Positions 1 to 8,064 of a stretch of 25,035 nucleotides of DNA are shown piece by piece. The number at the start of each line of letters is the position of its first letter. Within the stretch, counting starts at the first letter, position 1. The translations under genes and the position numbers were made by a program. The notes below the pieces were generated by a model that did not search any database, had not been told where the DNA came from, and worked only from the letters and a program-made list of their open reading frames with translations. This DNA is from Eggerthella sp. CAG:209 (GTDB taxonomy: Bacteria; Actinomycetota; Coriobacteriia; Coriobacteriales; Eggerthellaceae): contig FR884612.1 in assembly GCA_000436075.1 (NCBI GenBank), positions 1,845-26,879 of the forward strand. Direction: 5' to 3'.

Positions 1-379
1 CGGCTATGGCGGACTGTGTAGCCTGGGTATAGGCGCGCACTAGTCCGCCAGTTCCAAGGAGGGTTCCGCCGAAGTATCGCGTGACTACGCACGCTATGTC
101 AGTGAGGCCGGCGTGTTGCAAGGTCTGCAGTGTGGGGAGTCCTGCAGTTTTTTGCGGCTCACCGTCATCGGAATAGCGGATGCGTTCGGACGCACCTTCT
201 CCGCGTAAAATGTAGGCATATACGTTGTGACGTGCCATACGATGTTCGGTTCTAATTTCCTCGAGAAAAGAAAGTGCTTCCTCTTCGCTTTCTACATGAG
301 CAAGATGAGCTATGAATCGGCTCTTCTTCTCTTCGATTTCGGCAATGGATCTGCCTGATATCGTTGCATATTCGGACAT
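1..379 (-). CDS. yigZ: YigZ/IMPACT (UPF0029) family protein, partial
   Basis: About 126 N-terminal residues are present; the gene runs off the left edge. The family signature is clear: SRFIA near residue 20, HNVYAY, then RYSDDGEPQKTAG and the glycine-rich VVTRYFGGTLLGTGGLVRAY block. Family members are usually about 200-220 residues, so the C-terminal half lies outside. YigZ/IMPACT proteins are cytoplasmic and are linked by homology to translation control (eukaryotic IMPACT regulates Gcn2), but the bacterial role is not settled. An ATG two codons upstream (385) is also in frame. I chose 379 because the AGGG-type ribosome site then has normal spacing. The gene is divergent from the rhomboid gene. 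Confidence 0.9.
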   Translation of the reverse strand, partial: MSEYATISGRSIAEIEEKKSRFIAHLAHVESEEEALSFLEEIRTEHRMARHNVYAYILRGEGASERIRYSDDGEPQKTAGLPTLQTLQHAGLTDIACVVTRYFGGTLLGTGGLVRAYTQATQSAIA

Positions 380-528
380 GAGCATCCCTTATTGGCGTTT
401 TTTTGTTCCGCATCATTTTAGTGCACGTTTCCCCTTGCAATTGCCGATGCGGTAAATTGTTTGATCAAGCTGTTAATAAACTGCACCTGCAGTTCTTAAG
501 CAGGGCGCTTGAAAAAGGAGCAATAGGG

Positions 529-1317
529 ATGGATCCTCAACAGGTTGTCTCAAATGATTGCGAAACCCAAAAGGACTATATCGATGATGCCAGGTTAAAG
601 AAAATGATGAAAGAAACCCAGCCATCATTTATGGAACGCTACGGTTCGTGTCTAGTCACGTTTGTCCTTATTGCAATTAATGTTGTTGTCTTTGGAATCG
701 AAGTGGTTTTAAACGGTTTCAATCCCGATATTTCTTCTCTGGTTCTGTTCGATATGGGCGCTATGTTTGCTCCAGCAATTCAGGGGCAAGGGGATTTGTA
801 TCGTTTTGTGACGCCTATGTTCTTGCATGTGGACATCATGCATCTCCTCTTTAACATGGCAGCCCTTTATAGCGCTGGTGTGCTGCTGGAATATTTACTT
901 GGTCGGTGGAACTTCCTGCTGCTTTATTTTATTGGGGGTATCACCGGCAATGTCGTTTCGTATCTTGCCGATATCGTGATGGGTACCTATGGGGTTAGCG
1001 CGGGTGCATCTACTAGTATTTTTGGTCTGTTTGTTGCTATAGCCTTACTGGGGGTCTTGTCTAAGAAGAACCGCGCGTTTTTATCGCAGTACAGCAAGGG
1101 AATGCTTTCCGTTATTGGTTTGAACATTGCATATACCCTGCTTATGCCCAGTGTTTCGTTAAGCGGCCATTTGGGTGGTGCCTTGGGCGGCCTTATCGGA
1201 ATGTTCATGGTGCCAAGCAAAAACCTACGAGTTCCTGCGGCAGTCCGTGCTGTGGTTTCGGCTTTATGGCTCTGTTCTCTGGTGTATCTGTGCTTTCGGT
1301 TGGGGCTAGCTGGGTAG
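529..1317 (+). CDS. rhomboid family intramembrane serine protease
   Basis: A 262-residue polytopic membrane protein with the rhomboid hallmarks: HLLFN at residues 105-109 (oxyanion-side His and Asn), the serine motif GASTSIFG with catalytic Ser161, and SGHLGG with catalytic His214. At least six hydrophobic segments are visible from about residue 42 to the end, after a charged cytoplasmic N-terminus of about 35 residues. Such enzymes cleave membrane proteins within the bilayer; the substrate cannot be read from sequence. The reading frame is open upstream to 403, but I place the start at 529 because AAAGGAG sits 8 nt before that ATG. It converges with the HelD gene, with a hairpin between them. 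Confidence 0.93.
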   Translation: MDPQQVVSNDCETQKDYIDDARLKKMMKETQPSFMERYGSCLVTFVLIAINVVVFGIEVVLNGFNPDISSLVLFDMGAMFAPAIQGQGDLYRFVTPMFLHVDIMHLLFNMAALYSAGVLLEYLLGRWNFLLLYFIGGITGNVVSYLADIVMGTYGVSAGASTSIFGLFVAIALLGVLSKKNRAFLSQYSKGMLSVIGLNIAYTLLMPSVSLSGHLGGALGGLIGMFMVPSKNLRVPAAVRAVVSALWLCSLVYLCFRLGLAG

Positions 1318-1343
1318 CTGCCGATTCTCTTGTGCTGTTAAAG

Positions 1344-1380
1344 ATTGGGCTCCGTGCCGCTTTACGGTACGGAGCCCAAT
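1344..1380. terminator. bidirectional hairpin between rhomboid and helD
   Basis: A perfect 12-bp stem (ATTGGGCTCCGT pairing with ACGGAGCCCAAT) lies between the ends of two convergent genes. Flanking U-runs are weak on both strands (TTAAAG before, ACGTTTAG after), so termination efficiency is uncertain, but stem strength and position fit a shared terminator. Confidence 0.75.
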
Positions 1381-1398
1381 ACGTTTAGTAGAGACGCG

Positions 1399-3558
1399 CT
1401 ATTTCAGGAGAGGTGAAAGCTCGCCGTTGCTGAAGACGCTAACTGTGCTAGTGGCACGCGAAATGGCGGTATACAGGCGACGACGTGAAAGATCGTTGTC
1501 AGGAAAATCTTCCTTGCTTGCATTTACGATTACAACATGGTCGAATTCCAAACCTTTTGCTAAGGGCAAGGCAAGCAAAATGCTTCCGGAATTAGGTAGC
1601 GTGTCACCTTCGCCGATAAGGGCGGGCGAATCGTCTCCAAGCAATTGAGCGGTGCGCGTTGCCGCTTCGGTGTTAAGGGCAACGAAAGCGGTGGTGCCCT
1701 TTAGCTCTTTTGACTCCCGAGCTGCTTGAACGAGATCCTGGATGTACTCGGACTCTGTTGCACACTCATGGAACTCAGGTTCGGTATCTGCTCGCTGTAC
1801 TGATGAAATCTGCATGCCGTCGGCGGTTATGGCAAGCTTGGCGAAAAGCTCTGTGATTGCTGGCGTTGAACGGTAGCTTGTCATCAGGTGGCATTCGCTC
1901 ACTTCACCGCGCGTTGCTTCGAATACGTGGCGGATTTCGTCGAAAGATGCCGTGCCAGGTTTGATTGCCTGGTTCTCATCGCCTAACAGTAAGAAATTCG
2001 CACGGCGAAAATATCGAGACAAGATGGCGAGCTGTGCGGTGGTGTAATCCTGAACTTCATCGATCATCACATACTTAGTGTCGGGGTTGCTCATGCCCGT
2101 GATGCGAATTTTCAGATAGAGCCACTCTAGGAAAGACAGATCTTCAATTCCCGCAATACGCTTCCCGATGCGATCGATGCGTAGCCAATAGTCGTTTTTA
2201 ACCGCTTCAAACGCACTTTCATATTGCTGAGTTAAGAATTTGAGCGTGAAGGCCTTTGCGTTTTCTTCCGTATCCATGGTAATGGGCTCGCCGAAAATGC
2301 TTAGTTGGTCGTTGTAGGAGAGCTCACTTACCACGTCTTGGGCTGCAGTGTTGTTTGCCATTTGCCCTAAGCGGCTTTGCAGACGAGTTTCAAGCTCTTC
2401 ACGAATTAGCGTGATTCGATGGGGACCGGCAGGAGCGTTTTTGAATTTTGCGGCAGCTTTAGCGATTTGCTGGGCGTTGATCAGCACTGTTCCTTGGCTT
2501 TTTATATCGCGGAAGTCTTTATCCTGAAGCTCAAGCGAATCGACTGCTTCATCGATAAGCTGCAGTGTTTCAAACGAGGTGTCGAAGCGCTTGAAATCGC
2601 GTCCGGGAGGGATTGTTCCTTCGGCGAATTCATTCCAAGTGAGGATGTTGGGGTTGCGTTCCCCCATATCGGGAAGAACATTGTCGATATAGTCACGGAA
2701 TACGGGATTGGGCGTGATGAGGAACACCTGGCGCGGATCGAGGCTTTCACGTTTTTGATAGAACAAGTATGCGATGCGCTGCAGCAAGACGGACGTTTTG
2801 CCGCTTCCCGCAATACCGTTTACTAAAAGTGCCGGTACATCCTTATGACGGATTACGACATTCTGTTCCTTTTGGATGGTGGTCGTAATAGCCTGCATTT
2901 GGGAAGTGCGCTGTCTTGAAAGTGAAGCAAGCAAGAGTTCGTCCTGAATGGCTATCGTAGTGTCGAAGCAGGCATTGAGTTTGCTGCCGGTAATGTCGAA
3001 CTGACGTCGCAGCTTAAGATCAACGTTGATTGTGCGGCCGTTTGCTTCGTATGAAGTTTTACCGTCGGCTTGGTTGTAGTACACCTCGGCTACTGGCGAG
3101 CGCCAGTCGACGATTAGTCGTCGATAACTGTCGTCGGAAAGACCCGCATTGCCTATGTAGAGCTCTTTGGGGGCAGCGCCTGGTTTGTATTGGAGCACCA
3201 CTTTGGCGAAATAGGGTTGGGGCTTCAAGATACGTACCGCAGTAAGCTTTTCCGCATTGGCGCGTTGAGTGCGATTGTACGAATCGATGACGCTGTTCAT
3301 ATTTGCGTATTCGATATAGGTTTCCTGCTTCTCGCCGTCGCTTGCGAAATTCGAGGCAAGCTCATCAGCCATGTTGCGCTTGTCTTCCTCTGCCTCTTGC
3401 GCGGTTTTGCGCATGTTTTCGAGGACGTTTCGCTCGATTTTCTCGATTGCTTCGTACGTCGAGGTGAGGTGGTTTTGTTCTTCTTGGAACACGGCATCGG
3501 CCGAGTTCTCGGTGTTCTGCGAAGCGGCTGCGATATTATGCAGTTCGGTGCCTGTCAT
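1399..3558 (-). CDS. helD: HelD-like superfamily 1 helicase/RNA polymerase recycling factor
   Basis: A 719-residue UvrD/Rep-type ATPase with the HelD layout: an N-terminal alpha-helical, Glu/Lys-rich arm (about 25-105), the DWRSPVA motif (151-157), Walker A GIAGSGKT (248-255), Walker B VMIDEVQDY (497-505), motif III LLGDENQ (524-530), SYRS (561-564), motif V LAKGLEFDHVVI (666-677) and motif VI LYTAISRA (695-702). HelD proteins bind RNA polymerase and release it from stalled complexes using ATP; actinobacterial relatives can protect against rifampicin. That knowledge is from the family, and the drug link is not shown here. Length is slightly below the Bacillus protein (about 774). AAAGGA lies before the ATG. 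The gene is monocistronic. Confidence 0.9.
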   Translation of the reverse strand: MTGTELHNIAAASQNTENSADAVFQEEQNHLTSTYEAIEKIERNVLENMRKTAQEAEEDKRNMADELASNFASDGEKQETYIEYANMNSVIDSYNRTQRANAEKLTAVRILKPQPYFAKVVLQYKPGAAPKELYIGNAGLSDDSYRRLIVDWRSPVAEVYYNQADGKTSYEANGRTINVDLKLRRQFDITGSKLNACFDTTIAIQDELLLASLSRQRTSQMQAITTTIQKEQNVVIRHKDVPALLVNGIAGSGKTSVLLQRIAYLFYQKRESLDPRQVFLITPNPVFRDYIDNVLPDMGERNPNILTWNEFAEGTIPPGRDFKRFDTSFETLQLIDEAVDSLELQDKDFRDIKSQGTVLINAQQIAKAAAKFKNAPAGPHRITLIREELETRLQSRLGQMANNTAAQDVVSELSYNDQLSIFGEPITMDTEENAKAFTLKFLTQQYESAFEAVKNDYWLRIDRIGKRIAGIEDLSFLEWLYLKIRITGMSNPDTKYVMIDEVQDYTTAQLAILSRYFRRANFLLLGDENQAIKPGTASFDEIRHVFEATRGEVSECHLMTSYRSTPAITELFAKLAITADGMQISSVQRADTEPEFHECATESEYIQDLVQAARESKELKGTTAFVALNTEAATRTAQLLGDDSPALIGEGDTLPNSGSILLALPLAKGLEFDHVVIVNASKEDFPDNDLSRRRLYTAISRATSTVSVFSNGELSPLLK

Positions 3559-3994
3559 GGTGGTTCCTTTCCGTTTAGCTGAACTATAGTACCGAAGGCT
3601 TGCGGTTATGTGGGAAACTCCTTGGCACCTCTATCGAAAACGCGAAAGGTTGCTCGTGGCAAAATCTTGATAGCGCGCAGCATTCGAAGGCAAAGCTCTT
3701 GGACGGGCCGAGGTCGAACTCTAATTCCCTATGGCGAAACTTGGCATTTACAGTGGTCTTGCCGTTGCAGGTGAAATTGTCGATTCGTGCGTATTCATTT
3801 CAGTTGCTTTTATTGGTGTATGCGCTCATGAGGTGATTTTGGTGATGATCGGATCCCAGATCCTAATTAAAACGCTGTATGAAATCGTTATGTACCAATT
3901 ACGCTGAAAGTGCTTCTTGCCGTCCACAATCATGCGGGGGTGGAATGGGTTACGAAGTCAAACTCGCAGATTTGTTAGCTTCCCGCCAGTACTT
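3559..3994. other. gene-free stretch upstream of helD
   Basis: About 436 bp without a credible gene. A 78-codon plus-strand frame (3600-3836) has no ribosome site and a composition unlike a protein. The part next to 3559 should hold the helD promoter, but I cannot point to clear hexamers. No repeat or RNA gene is recognisable. Confidence 0.5.
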
Positions 3995-4028
3995 AAATGG
4001 GGTTCCGAAGATAATCGGAACCCCATTT
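3995..4028 (-). terminator. terminator after the MFS-CBS gene
   Basis: A perfect 14-bp stem (AAATGGGGTTCCGA with its complement) and a 6-nt loop sit 24 bp past the stop of the MFS-CBS gene. Read on the minus strand the stem ends in TTT followed by AAGT, a modest U-tail. Confidence 0.8.
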
Positions 4029-4052
4029 GTTTTCCTGGAATCTGTGCGTGGG

Positions 4053-5969
4053 CTAATTCGTTTTGGCGTAGAGGCCAACGGTGTAGCGGGTGATATCCGT
4101 TCTGCTGACGATGCCAATCATCTTTCCTTTGTCCATAACCGGAGCTTTCTTAAGATGATGTTGAGCAAGCGTTGCGCATACGGTTCTCATGTCGTCTTGC
4201 AAGTTAACAGTAAGGACGTTTTTGGTTGCAATCGTGCCGACTTTCATGCCGATAAGGGCGCTGGCTTTTTCTTCAAACCCTTGTTCATTTGAATCAATGG
4301 TGTAGGAATAGAAACTTGTGAAAGTGGTGTCTTGGTGCGCCAAGGTGCCGATGATATCGCCATCGCTGACGAATCCGCAAAGGTTACCGTTATTGTCGAG
4401 CACAGGTGCTCCGGAAATCTCTTTTTCAGTAAAGAGCCTTAGAGCCTCAAGTGCATTGGCGTTTTCGTTAACGGAGAAGACTTCTGTTTGCATAAGTGAA
4501 GAAAGCACGCTTGCGTCAGCGACGCTTTCCTCTTTCTGTGCAGACTGTTCCTTTTGCAAATTGATGCGGAAGGCGAGGAAGAATCCTAAAACGGCCATAA
4601 TCAAGGTGAAAGCAAAACCGATATGTGATCCCTCGGTGAACGCCAGTGCTGAGTCGGTGCCACCAGCGGCAAAGTAGGTGTTTTGCCCAGCTGCAAGAAG
4701 ACAGGTGGCAACCGCAGTGCAAATTGCTCCCAATACTTGCTGCAGGGTGTTCATAATAGTGCTTCCGTCGCTGTTGAGTTGCGGCGGGATCGAGGCAAGT
4801 GCATGTGTTTGGCAGGGCGACATAGCCAAAGGCACACCGATCATCATGATGATGTGGCAAGCCACCATGTACCATATGGGAGTTTCAGGCGTAGCGATCA
4901 TCAGCATAGCGGAAGCTAGCGCCGAACAAGCAAACCCGATTGAAGCTGGCCCGCGCGCCCCAAAGCGATCGAAAAGGGTTCCGGCAGCAACACTTACTGC
5001 TGCATTGATCAAGCCACCGGGAAGCATAAGCACGCCCGCTGCTGCAACAGCTATGAGCATCGCATTTTGGTAAAACTGCGGTAGCACATACATAGCGGCT
5101 AGCGTAATGCCGAAATTGAGCATGAGGCACATTACGCCAACGCGATAACCCTGATAGGTGAATACGTGCAGGTCGAGCACAGGGACCTTAATGTTCAATT
5201 GGCGTTTGATATATGCGGCAAGACACACAATACCAACCGTGAATGATCCAAGGACAGGCGCAGAAGTGAATCCGAAAAGGCTTACCATGCCAGCACCGAG
5301 TACAATTCCGCCAAAGCCGAAGCACGATGTTATGACCGAAATAGCATCAATTCGAGGTTTCGTAAGCTCGTAAGGGTTCACTTCGAATTTAATTGCAAAC
5401 AAGATGGCGATTGCAAGCGTGATGCAAAAGCTGAAGAAAATCCAACGCCAAGAAAGGGTACCAATAAGGAAGCCAGCAAGGGTGGGGCCAATGGCTGGCG
5501 CAAACATGATTACCAGGGCTGCAACACCCATTGCCTGACCGATTTTATGAGGCGGAATAACCTCAAGAACCATGGCGAACATTAGTGGTAGAACCAATCC
5601 GGTGCCAATGCCCTGTATGCACCGACCTATAAGGCATATTTCAAAGGAACCAGCAAAACCGCTAATCAGAGCTCCGATAAGAAACGAGCAAAGAGCGAAT
5701 AGGGTTATTTGGCGTGCCGTGAACCATTTCATAAGAAGACTTGCAAAGGGAAGGACCAAACCGATCACGAGCATGTATGCAACTACGAGCCACTGCACCA
5801 TGTTCAGCTCGACGCCGAAGGCTAGTGAGAGCTGGGGAAGGGCGATGTTGAGTGCGGTTTCGCTGTACATGCCGGTAAAACCGCCAAAGTACAGACACAT
5901 CATACTGAGGTAAGGATGCTTGACTATAACGCGTGCTTGGGGGAGAGAGGGGTTTTGGGATTGTGTCAC
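4053..5969 (-). CDS. DHA2-type MFS transporter fused to a C-terminal CBS-domain pair
   Basis: A 638-residue protein in two parts. Residues 18-470 are a 14-segment MFS transporter of the drug:H+ antiporter-2 (EmrB/QacA) type. Supporting motifs are GRCIQGIGTG at 115-124 and antiporter motif C-like GPTLAGFLIG (161-170) followed by SWRWIFF. After a charged linker (471-490), residues 491-545 and 574-630 form two CBS repeats, each ending in the typical block: GAPVLDNNGNLCGFVSDGDI (520-539) and KAPVMDKGKMIGIVSRTDI (608-626). CBS pairs bind adenine nucleotides or similar ligands, so gating of export by a nucleotide is a reasonable inference. The substrate is unknown. The start is GTG with AAAGGAAG upstream. 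A TetR gene upstream on the same strand is the probable regulator. Confidence 0.9.
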   Translation of the reverse strand: MTQSQNPSLPQARVIVKHPYLSMMCLYFGGFTGMYSETALNIALPQLSLAFGVELNMVQWLVVAYMLVIGLVLPFASLLMKWFTARQITLFALCSFLIGALISGFAGSFEICLIGRCIQGIGTGLVLPLMFAMVLEVIPPHKIGQAMGVAALVIMFAPAIGPTLAGFLIGTLSWRWIFFSFCITLAIAILFAIKFEVNPYELTKPRIDAISVITSCFGFGGIVLGAGMVSLFGFTSAPVLGSFTVGIVCLAAYIKRQLNIKVPVLDLHVFTYQGYRVGVMCLMLNFGITLAAMYVLPQFYQNAMLIAVAAAGVLMLPGGLINAAVSVAAGTLFDRFGARGPASIGFACSALASAMLMIATPETPIWYMVACHIIMMIGVPLAMSPCQTHALASIPPQLNSDGSTIMNTLQQVLGAICTAVATCLLAAGQNTYFAAGGTDSALAFTEGSHIGFAFTLIMAVLGFFLAFRINLQKEQSAQKEESVADASVLSSLMQTEVFSVNENANALEALRLFTEKEISGAPVLDNNGNLCGFVSDGDIIGTLAHQDTTFTSFYSYTIDSNEQGFEEKASALIGMKVGTIATKNVLTVNLQDDMRTVCATLAQHHLKKAPVMDKGKMIGIVSRTDITRYTVGLYAKTN

Positions 5970-6024
5970 GTAGAAAAACTTCCTTTCTTTAAGGGCTGCG
6001 ATGTGCTTTGCCCAATAAATAAAA

Positions 6025-6054
6025 AAGCGTTCGTAGCAACTGCTACGAACGCTT
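6025..6054 (-). terminator. strong terminator (or attenuator) between tetR and MFS-CBS
   Basis: A perfect 13-bp stem (AAGCGTTCGTAGC and complement) with a 4-nt loop is followed on the minus strand by TTTTTT and ATTTATT, a textbook intrinsic terminator. It lies 140 bp after the TetR stop and 55 bp before the MFS-CBS start. A TATAAT box upstream of it (6092-6097) raises the option that it acts inside the MFS-CBS leader. Confidence 0.85.
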
Positions 6055-6091
6055 CGTATGGGTGAGCGACTTCGCTTTAATCAACGCAAGG

Positions 6092-6121
6092 ATTATAAGC
6101 GGAATTGCGAGGTCTGTGTAA
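6092..6121 (-). promoter_or_regulatory. possible promoter for MFS-CBS leader
   Basis: On the minus strand a perfect TATAAT (-10) at 6097-6092 is preceded, after 18 bp, by TTACAC (weak -35 match). Transcription from here would cross the terminator hairpin at 6054-6025 before reaching the GTG start at 5969. Confidence 0.45.
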
Positions 6122-6194
6122 GTGTTGGTTTTATGGAATATGTTAGTCGGCTTAGTTAGAGGCGAACGTCTCGAATAAAAACTTGACCGTCGAA

Positions 6195-6842
6195 TCACTC
6201 ATGATGCCAATAATGTAGGCACATGCAAATGAATTCTTCCATGGAGGATCTGAAATCGAGTTTGGGGTTATTGATGCCTAATTCGTTGAGCGCCTGAGAA
6301 ACCATGGGGTTGGTAGCGCATCCTCCAACCATTCCTGTGCCATGGAAATGAATGGTGGAAATCAGGTAATCGAAGCGGTCTTTTGACACTCCCAGCATTG
6401 CTCCCATTTGCGAATAAAGCTTATCTAAATAATCGAAATATCCCTTCTTGAACGCTTTTAAGCGATCAAGGGTGACATTTGTTTCAATGATGGTCATCAA
6501 GATATCGCCGTATACAAACCATTCTTTATTTGCTTCTGCGATTTGAGCCCAGCTTGCTGCAATTGCAGAAGCATTGAAGTCAAAAGTAGGAGGAAAGGCT
6601 GAAAGTAGGTCCTCGAAATAAGCATTGCGGGCATCGGCTGACAGCTCTAAAAATATTTCTTCTTTGGTGGTCACATACTTGTAGAGGCTTGCCCGAGACC
6701 AGCCTAAGCGTTCCGCAATGGTGGTAAGAGTGATCTCATGATAAGGAAAATCCCGGTACAGTTGGGCGGTGGCCCGTTTGATATCGGCCATTCGCTGGCT
6801 CTTCTGCTCACTGCTTCGCGCCCTTATGAAATCTTGTTTCAT
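6195..6842 (-). CDS. TetR/AcrR family transcriptional regulator
   Basis: A 215-residue one-component regulator. The N-terminal TetR DNA-binding domain is plain: helix-turn-helix at about residues 36-60 containing ITLTTIAERLGWSRASLYKY, then TKEEIFLEL. The rest is a helical ligand-binding and dimer domain of about 140 residues with no assignable ligand. The frame is open 14 codons further upstream, but the ATG at 6842 has AAGGAAG 4 nt before it and begins MKQDFIRARSSEQK, the normal family start. A TATACT box (6901-6896, minus strand) about 55 bp upstream may be its -10. It precedes the MFS-CBS transporter on the same strand, so local control of that exporter is likely, though a terminator separates the two. 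Confidence 0.92.
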   Translation of the reverse strand: MKQDFIRARSSEQKSQRMADIKRATAQLYRDFPYHEITLTTIAERLGWSRASLYKYVTTKEEIFLELSADARNAYFEDLLSAFPPTFDFNASAIAASWAQIAEANKEWFVYGDILMTIIETNVTLDRLKAFKKGYFDYLDKLYSQMGAMLGVSKDRFDYLISTIHFHGTGMVGGCATNPMVSQALNELGINNPKLDFRSSMEEFICMCLHYWHHE

Positions 6843-7322
6843 TGTTCTTCCTTGCCAGGATCTGTGTCTTTGATCAGCGGCCATTTATTTACCTCAGTAT
6901 ACCGTACCAAGCATTCTGCATTATGTAAGTGACGGCACGTTGTTTAGGGATAACTGTTCGGTTTGTTGCAATGAAGCGAATTGGATCCAGGGTAACCTCT
7001 TCGGTTTGCGGTGTTGACGATCCCTAGAAATAAACCGGTATGTAGCATGGTCAATGCATTCAAGCTTTAGGCTCATATAGCATGTAGCCAATAAGTCACG
7101 GGCGTGTTCGGGGATAGCATTCTGAACTTACAATTTTGATCTGGCCTTTTGATTTATGGGCTACACAGCAATAAATAAATACCCTATAGTGTCGTAAGCA
7201 TTTCATAAAAAGACACTATAGGGTCATTCTATGAAAAGTAACAGGTGTTAAGTGCCCGGTAGGGGGTCAAGCTTGATCATTGTTATCTGTTGTTAGTGAT
7301 TTGCTTGTAGGTCAGAATTAAG
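6843..7322. other. gene-free stretch with interleaved inverted repeats
   Basis: About 480 bp with no credible coding frame. The TetR promoter should lie at its left end. The only strong structure is the repeat cluster at 7181-7236. A TCAAGCTTGA palindrome is near 7268. No RNA gene is recognised. Confidence 0.5.
7181..7236. repeat. interleaved inverted repeats
   Basis: Arms A (ACCCTATAGTGTC, 7181-7193) and A' (7212-7224) form a perfect 13-bp inverted repeat with an 18-nt spacer. A second pair, B (TTTCATA, 7201-7207) and B' (TATGAAA, 7230-7236), is interlaced with it in the order A-B-A'-B', the topology of an H-type pseudoknot if transcribed. Each A arm holds a TATAGT box; on the plus strand TACACA lies 17 bp before the first one. 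The site could be a protein-binding operator or a structured RNA. Confidence 0.6.
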
Positions 7323-7364
7323 AAACCGCTTACCCATTTTGAGGTTCAAATGGGTAAGCGGTTT
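7323..7364 (-). terminator. terminator after radical SAM gene
   Basis: A perfect 17-bp stem (AAACCGCTTACCCATTT with its complement, 8-nt loop) lies 48 bp beyond the radical SAM stop codon. On the minus strand it ends in TTTCTTAATTCT. It closes the pyridoxal kinase-radical SAM operon. Confidence 0.82.
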
Positions 7365-7412
7365 GAATCAAGCGGATGGTGTTGAAAAATAGCTACTGTT
7401 TTCTTGATTGCA

Positions 7413-8030
7413 TCAATCAATCCAGGGTCTAATACGGTAGGTAACGCCAAGCTTGTCGCAGATAGTCTGACAATGCATTTCCTCTTCATGGGTAATTGTC
7501 GTTGCCACAGTGCTCATGACCACATGGGGAACGAATTTTTTAACGTTTTGAGCGAACTCCAGCATGGCGGGGAATGCTGCTTTTCCGTATCGACTTCTTG
7601 TGAGGTTGAGATACTCTTCAGCGTTTGGAGTATTGAGACTGATCGAAACAGTGTCGATCAGTCCTTTGAATTCAGGAGCAATATCTCGCTTGTTGATAAG
7701 GGATCCTTGGCCGTTTGTATTTACTCGAATGGGTATATCCCAGCGACGCTTCGCCTCGGATGCTACTAGCTTGAGCGTGTCAAAAGCTTCTGTTGGTTCT
7801 CCAAATCCGCAGAAAACAAGTTCTTCGTACCTGTCCATGTTGAATGCGCTGAAAGCCTCCATTACCTCTTCGAAGGATGGTTCGTGCTCTAGCCAAAGCG
7901 TGTCTGACTTTCCTACTGCATCGTCGGATTGGCGTACGCAGAATGTGCATGCGCATGAGCAACGGTTGGTAAGGTTCACGTACAGACCGTTATGAACTTC
8001 GTACAGGATGGTCATCGCTTTTTTCTTCAT
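7413..8030 (-). CDS. radical SAM protein, TatD-associated-like
   Basis: A 205-residue radical SAM enzyme. Cys24, Cys28 and Cys31 in CSCACTFC form the CX3CX2C cluster motif that binds the 4Fe-4S cluster and S-adenosylmethionine. GFGEPTE further on is the glycine-rich SAM-binding motif, and VNTNGQG and SISLNT are also typical. The opening (MTILYEVHNGLYVNLTNRCSC) resembles the TatD-associated radical SAM family, whose reaction is unknown. It is short, with no extra iron-sulfur or SPASM domain. The frame extends to 8129, but AAGGAG lies 8 nt before the ATG at 8030. It follows the pyridoxal kinase by 34 bp on the same strand, so the two are probably co-transcribed. Confidence 0.88.
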   Translation of the reverse strand: MKKKAMTILYEVHNGLYVNLTNRCSCACTFCVRQSDDAVGKSDTLWLEHEPSFEEVMEAFSAFNMDRYEELVFCGFGEPTEAFDTLKLVASEAKRRWDIPIRVNTNGQGSLINKRDIAPEFKGLIDTVSISLNTPNAEEYLNLTRSRYGKAAFPAMLEFAQNVKKFVPHVVMSTVATTITHEEEMHCQTICDKLGVTYRIRPWID

Positions 8031-8064
8031 GGTTGGCTCCTTGGAAAGGTTCCCTCTGGTGTTT

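Noticed and set aside
2419..2826. Open frames opposite helD and similar antisense frames opposite other long genes
   Set aside because: Shadows of well-supported genes on the other strand, without ribosome sites or domains.
3690..3740. tRNA T-arm-like sequence (GGTCGAACTC)
   Set aside because: No matching acceptor stem, D-arm or anticodon arm around it.
3600..3836. 78-codon plus-strand open frame upstream of helD
   Set aside because: No ribosome site, no recognisable domain, and protein-unlike composition; treated as chance.
6843..7412. Mobile element or decayed gene in the gap between tetR and the radical SAM gene
   Set aside because: The inverted repeats lack flanking target duplications and no transposase fragment is readable in any frame.
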